A DNA stretch of 64,000 nt from Chrysogorgia sp. JL179-B06 (GCA_035772405.1 JAYKKM010000506.1:1750501-1814500); one strand, 5' to 3'; positions 46,801 through 56,755 are shown, counted from the first letter of the stretch. Notes: generated by a model not told the origin, from the sequence alone. Program-made: numbers and translations.

Positions 46801-49800
46801 TTTCCTACATGGATATCCGTCCAGCGGGAGGATTCACAAGGATATTTATTCACACTCGGACTAAGAAAGGCAAGGACAAGAAAATCGGTGGAGATTCGTG
46901 GAGAGTACGCCTAAAAGGACCATCCAGTGTTTCTGCCACTGTATTTGATCATCACAACGGTACCTATGAAGCAATGGCGTTGGTTATGGAACCCGGGGAG
47001 TATGTTGTAGAGGCAATCTTAGATTATAGTTTATGTGATGGACTCAAAGATCCACCAGAGAATTGGTTTAGAGTTGGTGAGTTTTGTAGAAAACATTTAT
47101 TACTGAAGGTAAACCTTGAACGTCAGGTAAACCCTTAACGTCAGGTAAAACCCTTAACGTCAGGTAAACCCTTAACGTCAAGTAAACCCTTAACGTCAGG
47201 TAAACCCTTAACGTCAGTGAGTTTTCATAAGAAAATATTTATTACGTGCAGAGAACTGGTTTAGAGTCGGGGAGAGTTTTGTTTAGGTAATAAGACGGTT
47301 TACATTTTGGGTTAATATATACGTAGCACCATCCTGCTCTCTTCACCTCTTCCTCACCATAATCATCGTCATCATCTTACCATCATCATCCTCCACATAA
47401 TTATCATCCTCTTCCTTCTCGTCATCTTCCTCTTCCTTCTCATCATCTTCCTCTTCCTTCTCATCATCTTCCTCTTCCTTCTCATCATCTTCCTCTTCCT
47501 TCTCATCATCTTCCTCTTCCTTCTCATCATCTTCCTCTTCCTTCTCATCATCTTCCTCTTCCTTCTCATCATCTTCCTCTTCCTTCTCATCATCTTCCTC
47601 TTCACCATCATCCTCCTCGTCCTTCTCATCATCCTCCTCCTCTTCCTCGTCCTCCTCATCATCCTCTTCCTGGTCCTCCTCATTCTCTTCCTCTGCTTCC
47701 TCCTCATCTTTCTCTTCCTCGTCATCATCCTCCTTATTATCCTCCTTATCATCTTCCTCTTCATCATCATCATCATCCTATTATCCTCCTCTTCTTCATC
47801 ATCATCATCATCCTCTTCCTCCTTATCATCCTCCTCCTTATCATCCTCCTCTTTCTCCTTATCATCTTCATCATCATCATCCTCCTCTTCTTCCTCTTCA
47901 TCATCATCCTCCTCTTTATCATCATCATCCTGCTCTTCCCCTCTCCTCTTCATCATCATTCTCCTCTTCATCATCATCCTCCTCTTCCCCCTCCTCTTCA
48001 TCATCATCATCATCCTCCTCCTCCTCGTTATCCTCTTCATATACCCCTCCTCTTGTTCCTCATCATCACCGTCCTCTTCATCATCATCGTACTCCTCTTC
48101 TTCTTACTCATCATCTTCCTCTTCATCTACATCATCAGTCAACATTCCAGTTCTATATATTCCAGTTAAGTGACCCACCCCCGTTAAGTGTTTTCCTTCA
48201 TAAACGTATAGACTGCCTCACTGCCTGAGAGAATAAGTGACGAATTCTTAGTGTTCTATTTTTCTAGGAAACGCGCAAGGCAAATACCAAGCCAGTGGTA
48301 TGCTGGGCTTTTTAGATGAGTATCTCCTTGAACCATTACAAGGAGGGAAGACAATCACAATTCGAATCAAGCCGAACGACAACATTTCATCACAATCAAA
48401 TGGTAACCTGGAGTTCATTATTATTATTTTTATTATTATTATTTAATGTTATTTAACTACGGTCCGCATTTCAAACATACGTTTGCTGTTTTAATAATAA
48501 TAATAATAATAATAATAATACAGAGCAATTACTGTTCCACAGTCTAGGGGCTGCTACAGAGTACGCCCTACTACCATAAGTCTTCAGTTTATATTTGGCT
48601 TCGCATAAATAGTTCTTATTACTTGATCTTCGGTTTAAAAAAGGTGGTGGTGTTTAGGGGAAATTTTGATTCTTCGATTAATTAACCTATTTAGCTCTTT
48701 TGGATATTGGATGTCGGAAAACATGCAACGCGCTTTGGAACGGTTACGGACGATGGATTGAAAATAATTGGATGCCGTATATTGCAGGTATGAAGACGAC
48801 TGACTGTGAACATTGATGAATATATGTTATAGCTCTGATAAATAACAATTCTACCATGAGTTCATATAGAGAGCGAACGCTGAACAACATTGTTGAAACA
48901 ATGCTGAACAACATTGTTGAAACAATGCTGAACAACATTGTTGAAACAATGCTGAACAACATTGTTGAAACAATGCTGAACAACATTGTTGAAACAATGC
49001 TGAACAACATTGTTGAAACAATGCTGAACAACATCGTTGAAACAATGCTGAACAACATTGTTGAAACAATGCTGAACAACATCTTTGAAACAATGCTGAA
49101 CAACATCGTTGAAACAATGCTGAACAACATTGTTGAAACAATGCTGAACAACATTGTTGAAACAATGCTGAACAACAGTGAAACAATGCTGAACAACATT
49201 GTTGAAACAACGCTGAACAACATTGTTGAAACAATGCTGAACAACATTGTTGAAACAATACTGAATAACATTGTTGAAACAATGCTGAACAACAGTGAAA
49301 CAATACTGAACAACATCGTTGAAACAATGCTGAACAACAGTGAAACAATGCTGAACAACATTGTTGAAACAATGCTGAACAACATTGTTGAAACAATGCT
49401 GAACAACATTGTTGAAACAATGCTGAACAACATTGTTGAAACAATGCTAAACAACATTGTTGAAACAATGCTAAACAACATTGTTGAAACAATGCTGAAC
49501 AACATTGTTGCAACAACGCTGAACAACATTGTTGAAACAACGCTGAACAACATTGTTGAAACAACGCTGAACAACATTGTTGAAACAACGCTGAACAATA
49601 TTGTTGAAACAATGCTGAACAACATTGTTGAAACAATGCTGAACAACAGTGAAACAATGCTGAACAACATTGTTGAAACAATGCTGAACAAGAGTGAAAC
49701 AACGCCGAACAATATTGTTGAAATGTCATTCCTTCTATCCATCTCAACAGAATACACCAGCGAAACCAAAAACCAAGCTACAAGCTTTCCTAACAAGCGC

Positions 49801-52340
49801 AAAGGAACACTGTGGATCTACGGGGACTCACTGGCACTGCGATTACATAATTCATTATCTTCCAAGCTGTTATGCACGAACATATTCAGCTCGTGTCGTC
49901 ATAGTTACAACTGGGTGTATCCCATACCACACGAGAATGAACACAAAGCGAAAACAAAAAACGACGATTTTGACTTCCGACCAAACTTAGTTTTGGAATC
50001 AATTCGTGATGTTCTCCGCAGTGGAGACATGCGGAGGGCTGATAGTTTGTTGGTTTTGAATCTCGGGTTACATTTCCCCATTGGAATAAACTTTACGACC
50101 TATCAGAATTTGATAACAGATGTAATAAGAATGTTAAAACATCGGAAGAAGAAACTTGGCAGCGAGGCAAAAGTGATTTGGAAGACGTCGACGGCCATTC
50201 ATAAAGAGAAAGTTGAAAAACATCGGAATGAAACGCATTGGAGGTTTTTCACCGACCAGGTAATTTACCATCATTACCATCGCTATCTTCCTCCATATGT
50301 CCTCGTCATTATCCCCATCATTCGCATCATCACCAGCATATTACAATCCTCTTCTTCATTATAATCTTAATCATTATACGATCCTCTCTTAATCATTATA
50401 CGATCCTCTTCATCGTAATCATCATCACAATCATCCTTATCATTATAATCAATCATCATAATCCTCCTCGTTATCATAATCATCATAATTCTCCTCTTCA
50501 TCGTAATCATCATCACAATCATCCTTATCATTATAATCAATCATCATAATCCTCCTCATTATCATAATCATTATAATTCTCCTCTTCATTGTAATCTGTT
50601 TCGCAATCATCATTATCATTATAATCATCACAATCCTCCCCATCATCATGATCATCACAATCTTCGATCGCCTTATTACAATATCATTACAATCCTCATC
50701 GTAATCATTATCACAATCACTCTTCATCATGATCATAATCATAATAACAATCCTCATCACATTTCTCCTCATTAGCATAATCACAATCTACTCATCATCA
50801 TAATTATCATGCCCTTCCTCTTCACCATCATCCTCCTCTTCCTCCTCACCTCTTCTTCTTTCACCTTTTTCTCCTTACCTATACCTTACTCCTATTTCTT
50901 CACCTCTTCTTCCTCCTCACCATCATCCTCTTCCTTCACCTCACTATTATCATCCTCCACTTCCTTCATCACTTCTCACCATCCTCTTCCTACACCTCTT
51001 CCTTCTCCTCACCATCGTCGTCATCCTCTTCTTCCTTCACTTTTTCTCCTGACCAACACCATTCTCCTTTCTTTCATCTCTTCTTCTTCCTCCGCACCAC
51101 CATCGTCCTCTTCCTTCACTTCTTCCTTCTCACCATCATCCTCCTCTTCCTTCACCTCTTTCTCCTCACCATCATCATCCTCTTCCTTCACCACTTCCTC
51201 ATCACCATACTCCTCTTCCTTTCACTTTTTTCTCCTCACCAACACCATCCTCCCATTTCTTCTTACTCCTCCTTACCTGATCCCTCTTCAATTACCACTT
51301 CCTCCTCACCATCAACATTCTCCTATTGCTTCACCTCTTACTCCTCACCACCATCCTCCTATTTCTTCATCTCTTACTCCTCACCATCATCCTCCTCTTC
51401 CTTCACAACTTCCTCATCATCACCATACTCCTCTTCCTTCACCACTTCCTCATCACCATACTCCTCTTCCTTTCACTTTTTTCTCCTCACCAACACCATC
51501 CTCCCATTTCTTCTTACTCCTCCTTACCTGATCCCTCTTCCTTTACCTCTTCTTCATCATCATCCTCTTCCTTCACCTCCTCCTCCTCTTCCTTCACCTC
51601 TTCCTTCTTCATCATAACTAGCCTGCGTGCTCACCACCCCCTCTTCAATTACCACTTCCTCCTCACCATCAACATTCTCCTATTGCTTCACTTCTTCTTC
51701 TTCCTCCTCACCATCATCCTCTTCTTCTCCTTACTATCATCGTCATCCTCTTCCTTCTTATCATAGTCATCATCATCATCCTGTTTCTTCACCACTTCTT
51801 CCTCACCATCATCTTCATCCTCTTTCTTCATCTCTTCTTCCTCCGACTCATCATCATCCTCTTACTTCACCTCTTTCTCACTATCATAATCATCATCCTC
51901 TCCCTTCTCCCCATGATCGTCATCCTCCACTTTCTTTACCTCTTCCTCTTCATGATAACCACCCCCTCAATTCTTTCACCACTTCATCCTCACCGTTACC
52001 ATCTCCTCTTTCTTCATATCTTTCTCCTCACCATCCTCCTCTTCCTTCACCTCTTCCTCTTCACCTCTTCTTCCTCACCAGAACCATCTTCCTTCATGCA
52101 CCTCTTCCTCCTCATTTTCCTTCGCCTCTTTTGCAGCGTGTTCGTCTGTTCGACTCTTACGCCATGTCAGCCATGTGTAAAGCAGGTTTAGAAATCTTAG
52201 ATATATATCACCTCACTGCTTCATATCCAGACGAAACAACCGATGTTGTCCATTACGAAGACGAAGTATTCCACAAGGCTGAACTGGAAATACAACGCTA
52301 TTCGACGAACAGTTCTATGGCCAAAGTTTGTATCGGATAA
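43543..52340 (+). CDS. NXPE-type PC-esterase-like type II membrane protein, gene 3 (intact)
   Basis: Six exons: 43,543-43,861, 46,786-47,076, 48,268-48,402, 48,695-48,787, 49,751-50,259 and 52,137-52,340. All junctions are GT-AG and all phases agree (1,1,1,1,0), giving 516 residues, close to the family's usual 540-560. Residues 9-31 are a hydrophobic signal anchor. About 107-240 is the neurexophilin-like beta domain. The esterase part has G-D-S at 304-306 and D-I-Y-H at 471-474, the two motifs shared by plant TBL, fungal CAS1 and NXPE proteins, some of which acetylate glycans. An extracellular or Golgi-lumen orientation follows from the N-terminal anchor. The substrate is unknown. Residues between motifs match genes 1 and 2 closely. 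Confidence 0.8.
44101..44369 (+). mobile_element. tRNA-derived SINE, unit 2
   Basis: A box TGGTCTAGTGG, B-box-like GGTTGAAATCC, and tail of TAAAC repeats. It is slightly shorter than the copy at 14,238-14,524, in intron 1 of gene 3. Confidence 0.7.
44640..45540 (+). mobile_element. LINE 3' fragments, unit 2
   Basis: The open frame to 45,355 encodes YPVLSGISKTLNNKLESIQD, RKRRVAINVFKSLNHIGPES and HNTLFQRLEHNKNTRGNASC. This is the clean form of the reverse transcriptase tail seen broken at 15,200-15,640. It is 5'-truncated, and its tail is the uninterrupted TATAATTATAAAGAATTATT. Confidence 0.75.
45541..46240. other. AT-rich intronic stretch of NXPE gene 3
   Basis: Dominated by ATAATATTATATAAA-type sequence (45,650-45,730). 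No coding signal is seen. Confidence 0.5.
46245..46350. repeat. Inverted-repeat element, CTCCTCCGCAG ends, unit 2
   Basis: GTTTCCGTGAGTTTTTTCGC pairs with CGAAAAACACGGAAAAAC. The outer arms are CTCTCTCCTCCGCAG and CTGTGGAGGAGAGAG. Confidence 0.65.
46543..46745. repeat. 203-bp MITE just upstream of NXPE exon 2
   Basis: The arms of about 75 bp are nearly perfect complements: GTTCGTAATATCGACTACGC at the left and GCGTAGTCGATATTACGAAC at the right. They continue through GACGTGTTCTGCGTCGGGAT. The element ends 40 bp before the exon 2 acceptor. The noisy copy is at 24,125-24,360. Confidence 0.8.
46786..47076 (+). CDS. NXPE gene 3 exon 2: neurexophilin-like domain, first part
   Basis: Acceptor TATTTTCAG, donor TTG|GTGAGT. 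It encodes PTSYVSYMDIRPAGGFTRIF, GGDSWRVRLKGPSSVSATVF and MEPGEYVVEAILDYSLCDGL. The pattern G-G-D-x-W/F-x-V and D-x-x-N-G-T-Y is typical of NXPE and filamin-like beta domains. Confidence 0.85.
47108..47218 (+). repeat. 18-bp tandem repeat at the start of intron 2
   Basis: About six copies of GTAAACCCTTAACGTCAG, against about three degenerate ones in gene 2. Just after it (47,248-47,284) a copy of the exon 2 end and donor (GAGAACTGGTTTAGAGT, then GAGAGTTTTGTTTAG) is repeated, with the GT changed. Confidence 0.75.
47340..48140 (+). repeat. Intron 2 pyrimidine-rich array, gene 3
   Basis: Regular 18-bp TCATCATCTTCCTCTTCC repeats (47,413-47,600), then looser TCATCATCCTCC repeats. The purine/pyrimidine asymmetry is extreme. 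The long minus-strand frame of K/R/M/D/E is not a gene. Confidence 0.85.
48268..48402 (+). CDS. NXPE gene 3 exon 3
   Basis: Acceptor TTTTTCTAG, donor ATG|GTAACC. Encodes NAQGKYQASGMLGFLDEYLL and GGKTITIRIKPNDNISSQSN. Phase 1 at both ends agrees with its neighbours. Confidence 0.8.
48695..48787 (+). CDS. NXPE gene 3 exon 4
   Basis: Acceptor CCTATTTAG, donor CAG|GTATGA. Encodes LLDIGCRKTCNALWNGYGRW and IENNWMPYIA. The W-x5-W-x5-W spacing and paired Cys before the GDS exon fit the C/W-rich linker of the family. Confidence 0.75.
48876..49722 (+). repeat. 24-bp minisatellite in intron 4 of NXPE gene 3
   Basis: About 35 units beginning GAACAACATTGTTG, most 24 bp long, some 21 bp after loss of three bases. 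All lengths are multiples of three, and the plus-strand reading L-N-N-I-V-E-T-M stays open into exon 5. Each unit contains CATTGTT-GA-AACAATG, a 7-bp hairpin. A good acceptor (TATCCATCTCAACAG) and phase agreement between exons 4 and 5 argue that the array is intronic. Confidence 0.9.
49751..50259 (+). CDS. NXPE gene 3 exon 5: PC-esterase core with GDS motif
   Basis: Encodes GTLWIYGDSLALRLHNSLSS, then RHSYNWVYP, VLNLGLHFPIGINFTTYQ, AKVIWKTSTAIHKEKVEK and HWRFFTDQ. It ends phase 0 at CAG|GTAATT. G-D-S is the expected nucleophile block. L-G-L-H-F corresponds to the F-G-Q-H-F region of vertebrate NXPE proteins. Confidence 0.85.
50262..52130 (+). repeat. Intron 5 arrays, gene 3
   Basis: TCATCATAATC-type repeats to about 50,800, then TCCTCCTCTTCC repeats up to the acceptor. 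There are internal duplications of about 230 bp (for example CTGATCCCTCTTC at 51,277 and 51,528). No exon is seen. Confidence 0.85.
52137..52340 (+). CDS. NXPE gene 3 exon 6: C-terminus with DxxH motif
   Basis: Acceptor CCTCTTTTGCAG. Encodes RVRLFDSYAMSAMCKAGLEI, L-D-I-Y-H, ASYPDETTDVVHYEDEVFHK and the end MAKVCIG, stop TAA. D-x-x-H supplies the Asp and His of the predicted catalytic triad. Confidence 0.85.
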   Translation, partial: RVRLFDSYAMSAMCKAGLEILDIYHLTASYPDETTDVVHYEDEVFHKAELEIQRYSTNSSMAKVCIG

Positions 52341-52429
52341 CCTGACGTAGGAACACCGGTGAACGTTTATAAAACACTTCGCCACATCGAGCTGCACAGA
52401 ACATGACGTCACGGCTTTGCTGATTAAAG

Positions 52430-52544
52430 AAATACCTAATGTTTGCGTGTTTGGATGGCCTGATCAAAACACGCTGGGATGTTGCGAGAGTTGACCTCCC
52501 AAGTGCTTGGATCATCATCCAAACACGCAAACCATTAGGTATTT
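52430..52544. repeat. Short inverted-repeat element, copy in unit 3
   Basis: AATACCTAATGTTTGCGTG at the left and CACGCAAACCATTAGGTATT at the right, as after gene 1. Confidence 0.7.
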
Positions 52545-52732
52545 CTTTTATAAAAGAACAATAACACACTAGTTTTTGGTTATGAATTGATTCAATGCTA
52601 CAATATAATTCGACCCGTTGTTGTCACGTGAAGTGTTTGAAACATACTCTTATTACAACTATGCAGTGTAACAAGAATCATTTGAGACTTTCCCTAATTT
52701 ATTCCCCCCGCCCCACTCCTCCTACGGGTCTG

Positions 52733-52870
52733 CAGTGGCGAAGCTGGCCATAGCAACTGGTTATAAGCATCTGCATATTTTGAAAACAATACATTTCTAA
52801 AGTCTGAATATGTAAAACATTTTTAAAATTTGCATAGCATCACCAGTTGCTATGACTAGCTTCGCCACTG
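52733..52870. mobile_element. hAT-type MITE with perfect 8-bp target duplication
   Basis: Ends CAGTGGCGAAGCTGGCCATA and TATGACTAGCTTCGCCACTG are inverted repeats with the CAGTGGCG start typical of hAT elements. Both flanks are CGGGTCTG (52,725-52,732 and 52,871-52,878). Unit 1 shows the unoccupied site, TGGGTCTGCATAATG near 1,627-1,641. Confidence 0.9.
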
Positions 52871-52929
52871 CGGGTCTGCATAATGTACATCAAGGTCGTT
52901 GCTAGATGGTACCCTCGCAGTTGAGGATC

Positions 52930-53650
52930 GTGAGTAAACATATATTTATAAGTAATACCATGACTTGAGGGAAATTAGCGATTAAATTGCCCGCCGCCAA
53001 GGGAAGATTTGTGAAAATTTTACAAAGATTACAAAATATTACAAAGAAGGGCAATTTAATTTCTTCCTTTCGAATTAAAATCGCTGCTCACATCATTGAC
53101 ATGGAGTAACAAGTAAATTGATGTACCTGTAAAAATTTCAAATAACGTTCTTATCATGTAAATAATTTAATATTCTACCTTTTTAAATTTAAGTTTCTTG
53201 TAAATAGCTAGTTAATATCATTCTTCATGTAACATTTTTCTATTTTTGCACACGCCCCTCGTGGAAATCAGCTTCGGTTGACGGGATCAGCGTGTATAAA
53301 TAAAGTTATCTATCTATCTATTAATCGCTAATTTCCCGACAAGTCATGATATTAGTTTGTAATATTATGATCGCCGAGGATAACTTTGAGAACCTTATCC
53401 AGCCCGTGGTTGGAGACAGAGTTTTTGTCTACTAAATTTCCCGTGCATTTGAATGAGGGAAAATTAGAAGACAAAGAAATCCTTTGTGTTCTACTAAATT
53501 TCCCTCATGCATATCATAGGAATGAGGAAAAATTAGAAATTTTCCCTAATTTGTATGCATGAGTAGTTTTCAAACAAATAAACGTGGGGAATTTAGCGAT
53601 TAAATTTCCCTGCGAGAACAAAAGAAACCGAGTAAATCATGGTATTACTA
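52930..53650. mobile_element. Unit-3-specific inverted-end insertion
   Basis: The left end AGTAATACCATGACTTGAGG and right end AAATCATGGTATTACT are complementary. AATTAGCGATTAAATT-like sequences recur inside in both orientations. A TATCTATCTATC tail after AAATAAAG (53,292-53,320) looks like the end of an inserted SINE or LINE. No gene is seen. Confidence 0.55.
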
Positions 53651-53784
53651 AACTAAATCCAAATCCCCAATCTAACCGTGATCCTAACCCTAATCCTAAC
53701 CGAAGCCCTAACCTTAATCGCAGTCTTCAACTAACTGCGAACTCAAATTCAACTGCGAGGGTACCATCTTTCAAAGACAAATTA

Positions 53785-54055
53785 TACTGGGCCGAGCCCT
53801 TGTTTGGGCCCGGTCTGGGCTAGTTTTTCCAGTGTAAACGCATTAACCTAAACCGAGCCTGGGTTAAAAGTAGCTCTGGTCATCGGGTAGGGTTCGGCCT
53901 AGGCCCGGCCCTGCCTCGGATTTTACAGTGTAAACGCAAAACAACGCTCGGCCAGGGATGATTTTTGTAATGCTAATTGTAATGTTAATTTTCGAACATC
54001 GAACTGTAATAGTTAACTATAATCCGGGCCAGGCTCGGCCCAAGTTAACAAAACC
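53785..54055. repeat. Dispersed element with CAGTGTAAACG core, copy 4
   Basis: Contains CCGGTCTGGGCTAGTTTTTC and GATTTTACAGTGTAAACGC. It matches 9,855-10,115. Confidence 0.6.
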
Positions 54056-54510
54056 AGAAAGTAGCCGCCCCTCTTAAAGTAACCCCCCCCCCCCCCCAAC
54101 CCCCCGCCGAAAGTAGCCCCTTCCGATGTCTATAACTATTGTATAAATAAGTTGTAACATCTGTTTAACAATTTATTTGAATGGCATGGATTAAAACATG
54201 TATAAAACAGTAATATCAAAGATTCAGGAAATTCAGACAGTAGTTATAAGTTTGTCTTTGTCATGGTTCAGACGTCCTCTTCCATTTCGGTATCTGAGAT
54301 ATTCGGTATCAAGTACGGTAAATTATTAGCATAATAGATAATAAGTAACAACTCTTATGTAATTTAATCAAAATAAAACAAAACTTTGAAACGTTGTGCA
54401 AAATGTACAGTTGTGGGTAAAACTTGACCGATCATAAAAATAACAACCCGAAGTAAGCGCCCTCCTAAAGTAACCGCCCTCCGAAAGTAACCGCCCTCGA
54501 AAGCAACCGG
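54055..54510. repeat. Truncated relative of the 10,828-11,405 element
   Basis: Begins GAAAGTAGCCGCCCCTCTTA and ends with GAAAGTAACCGCCCTCCGAA repeats. Both termini are missing. There is a C-rich run at 54,084-54,107. Confidence 0.65.
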
Positions 54511-54540
54511 TTATGAATAAGGTCTATAGGTGATGACTTA

Positions 54541-54650
54541 GGCTGCGTTTACACTAGAGCAAAAGTAACCGGATTCATATTGTTTTGCATCCTCATGGGA
54601 ATAAAAAACAATACGAATCCGAATACTTTTGCTCTAGTGTAAACGCAGCC
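54541..54650. mobile_element. Harbinger-like MITE with TTA target duplication
   Basis: Ends GGCTGCGTTTACACTAGAGC and GCTCTAGTGTAAACGCAGCC are perfect inverted repeats flanked by TTA on both sides. Arms of about 45 bp make nearly the whole element a hairpin. Confidence 0.8.
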
Positions 54651-54661
54651 TTAAACTTATA

Positions 54662-54876
54662 CAGAGTGTCCCAAAAAAAGGCTACCTTTTCAAATTCAAA
54701 TGAGCGTGTTAATTCAAACAACCTATTGTGTTTAATATCCCATGTGTATAAAACTGTGTGTTTTTACGCATTCGTAGTTCAAAAGCGATAATGAATTTCA
54801 AAGAACTACAATAGGTTGCTTGAATTAACATGCTAATTTGAATTTGAAAAGGTAGCCTTTTTTTTGGGACACCCTG
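54662..54876. mobile_element. Mariner-like MITE with TA target duplication
   Basis: Ends CAGAGTGTCCCAAAAAAAGG and CCTTTTTTTTGGGACACCCTG, flanked by TA. The arms are about 70 bp. CAGGGTGTCCC termini are typical of mariner elements. There is no transposase. Confidence 0.8.
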
Positions 54877-55079
54877 TACAGACTAATTGGGGACACTATG
54901 TAGACTATTTGATTAAAAAGGTAAAAACTACATGTAATTCTACACTAATCCTATGTATGTAGCAATCATAAAATAATTTATAATTAATTTGTGTACAATA
55001 CTAAGATTAACCCTATATAACCCTATATAAACATTTATCAATTATAATAAAATATAAAATTATGAGATGAATCCAGTGA

Positions 55080-55560
55080 GATCTTGTTTTCTTATATTAT
55101 TTCTAAGAGTTCAGAGTAGGTAGGTCCCTCAATTTTACTGCTTAATTTTGACCATAAAAATGGCCCTAAATACCTAACTGAATGTTTTCCATGACGAACA
55201 GTATTGAAGCATGGAATTTCAAAGTCACTGTTCCTTAGCAAATATCTGTTGTCCTTAATCCTGAACATATCCGAAACGTTTCCAGGTGCAAGTCCATATT
55301 TAACTTTGTACATAAATATCATAATATCTTGTAGTCGTCTGTTGTATAGCGTTGGAAATTTTGCACGTTCTAGAAGTTCCTCGTACGTCTCCGAACTCGA
55401 TCCATATACTCAGCCCTCAGAGCTCGTTCCTGTATACGCTCCAGCTTTTTACTGTCCGTTGATTTACCGAAAAATGCCACACCAGATGGCAGTAAGTTAG
55501 GTGAGGCAAGATGAACGACTTGTATAGCACTGACTTAGCACTGCATGGTATCATCTTGAG
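55080..55560 (-). mobile_element. LINE reverse transcriptase C-terminal fragment
   Basis: On the minus strand it encodes MYKVKYGLAPGNVSDMFRIK, YLLRNSDFEIPCFNTVRHGK and SVRYLGPFLWSKLSSKIEG. Upstream is CHLVWHF and LERIQERALR in another frame. The L-R-N and R-Y-L-G-P-x-L-W-S-K-L blocks are diagnostic of the tail of CR1/L2-like reverse transcriptase. It is frameshifted and 5'-truncated. Confidence 0.8.
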
Positions 55561-55689
55561 AGATGATAGGTGAGATCGAGACATAACAATTTGATTTTAT
55601 CTGATTTCCCAGGAGTATAAGACCGTTTTCTAAGGTTTAGTTTTTTTTTTATACACATTCCGGTGGGATTAGATAATTAGTTATATAAT

Positions 55690-56340
55690 TATATACTTGC
55701 CCTGTTGTGAATTGATTCTATTCATCTATTTATGGTGTGATGGGACTGGCGTGTGGAATGTGTAGCTGATACGCCGAAATAATAGACTGATAAGATTGAA
55801 AAGTGCGCCGTGGGATTTCCAGGTTGCAAAATATGAATTGCAAAGTATATTTTGCTTCGTTTAGTTTACATATACTAAAACGTGAGTAGCTAGGACCGCT
55901 ATCTTGACTTCAGTTGAGCGAAGTCGTGTAGAGCAGTGGTACAACGAAGACGTTTTTCTTCCATAAAATAAGTTCGATAAGTCCAAGAAGGTAATGGAAA
56001 GATTTCATATGTGGAGGAAAAGCTGTTTTGCCACGACAACGGGCAGTTCAAGGAAGCAGAAGTGATCGACGATGTGTGTAATATATTTAAAAGACGCCAT
56101 GAAGACAATATGTTGAAAAGTCAGCCTGGATCAAGCGTACAAAAATACGAAAGTAAGTGAAAAGTATACGCCGGATATATATAAAGTGGTGATAGTTTTC
56201 AGTTTAGCCAAATCGAATTCAGAAATCGCATTTACAAGTGTAGAGGGCGGAATATTTCAGGGCTAGCTGCATTTCGGCTCCTCTGTGCATCACAGAATAT
56301 TCTTCATTGAAATGTTGGGGTTTAGAAGTAGAGTTAGTGT
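55690..56340. repeat. Unit 3 copy of the 3,040-4,380 block, LINE deleted
   Basis: Matches 3,040-3,080 and then jumps to 3,810, so the LINE found between these points in unit 1 is missing here. No gene is seen. Confidence 0.55.
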
Positions 56341-56401
56341 TTATTCATTTCAGGGTTAGAGGTTTTAGCTCAAATCCTCAGGACAGTTCACAGATGGAGT
56401 G

Positions 56402-56545
56402 AATGTGTATGCCAGAAACATGTGTATGTCGGAAACATGTGTATGTCAGAAACATGTGTATGTTAGAAACATGTGTATGCAAGAAACATGTGTATGTCAG
56501 AAACATGTGTATGTCAGAAACATATGTATATGTCGGAAACATTTT
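56402..56545 (+). repeat. 17-bp minisatellite
   Basis: About eight copies of GAAACATGTGTATGTCA. Unit 1 has only about two degenerate units at the same place (5,018-5,048), so the array expanded in this copy. Confidence 0.85.
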
Positions 56546-56755
56546 CTGAGAGGATTTGTCAGAAAATATCAGGGTTTTATACAAGGTTAGATCCATGTTG
56601 ACCTAACATGAAGTAGCAACTAAGGCCACGATCCTTGATGCGCTGACCAAAAGGACTGTGGCCTCTGGAGACGAGTTGTTCAATGACGAAAAACACCTTA
56701 TTTGGTACTGTTCATACTGCAGTGTACCGCAATAACCCATCGCCTGCCTCGTACC

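Larger units (their letters stand above)
28286..49990 (+). repeat. Tandem segmental duplication, unit 2
   Basis: This is the second period of the array. It holds the 3' end of NXPE gene 2 and exons 1-4 plus part of exon 5 of gene 3. It matches unit 1 in order and orientation. Differences include loss of the foldback seen at 8,285-8,800, an 0.8 kb inverted-arm block next to a poly-C run near 35.6 kb, and about 1.3 kb of private sequence at 40,560-41,860. Confidence 0.85.
49991..56590 (+). repeat. Tandem segmental duplication, unit 3 (partial, rearranged)
   Basis: Similarity to unit 1 is continuous from 49,991 to about 52,925 (unit 1 positions 1-1,690). It then becomes patchy, with matching blocks near 53,640-54,510, 55,690-56,340 and 56,390-56,590 and large deletions or insertions between them. 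Beyond about 56.6 kb only dispersed repeats are shared, so the array appears to end or decay here. Confidence 0.65.

Noticed and set aside
47372..48040. Minus-strand frame of 222 codons rich in K, R, M, D and E
   Set aside because: It is the translation of the pyrimidine array in intron 2, with no non-repeat sequence and no conservation of frame between copies.
48744..49802. Minus-strand frame of 352 codons with I-V-S-T-M-L-F-S repeats
   Set aside because: All three minus-strand frames of the 24-bp repeat are open, so openness carries no information. The ends of the frame overlap plus-strand NXPE exons.
52130..53310. Polyadenylation signal for gene 3 (AATAAA near 53,299)
   Set aside because: It lies in a later insertion about 1 kb past the stop and beside a microsatellite tail. 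No equivalent exists in unit 1.
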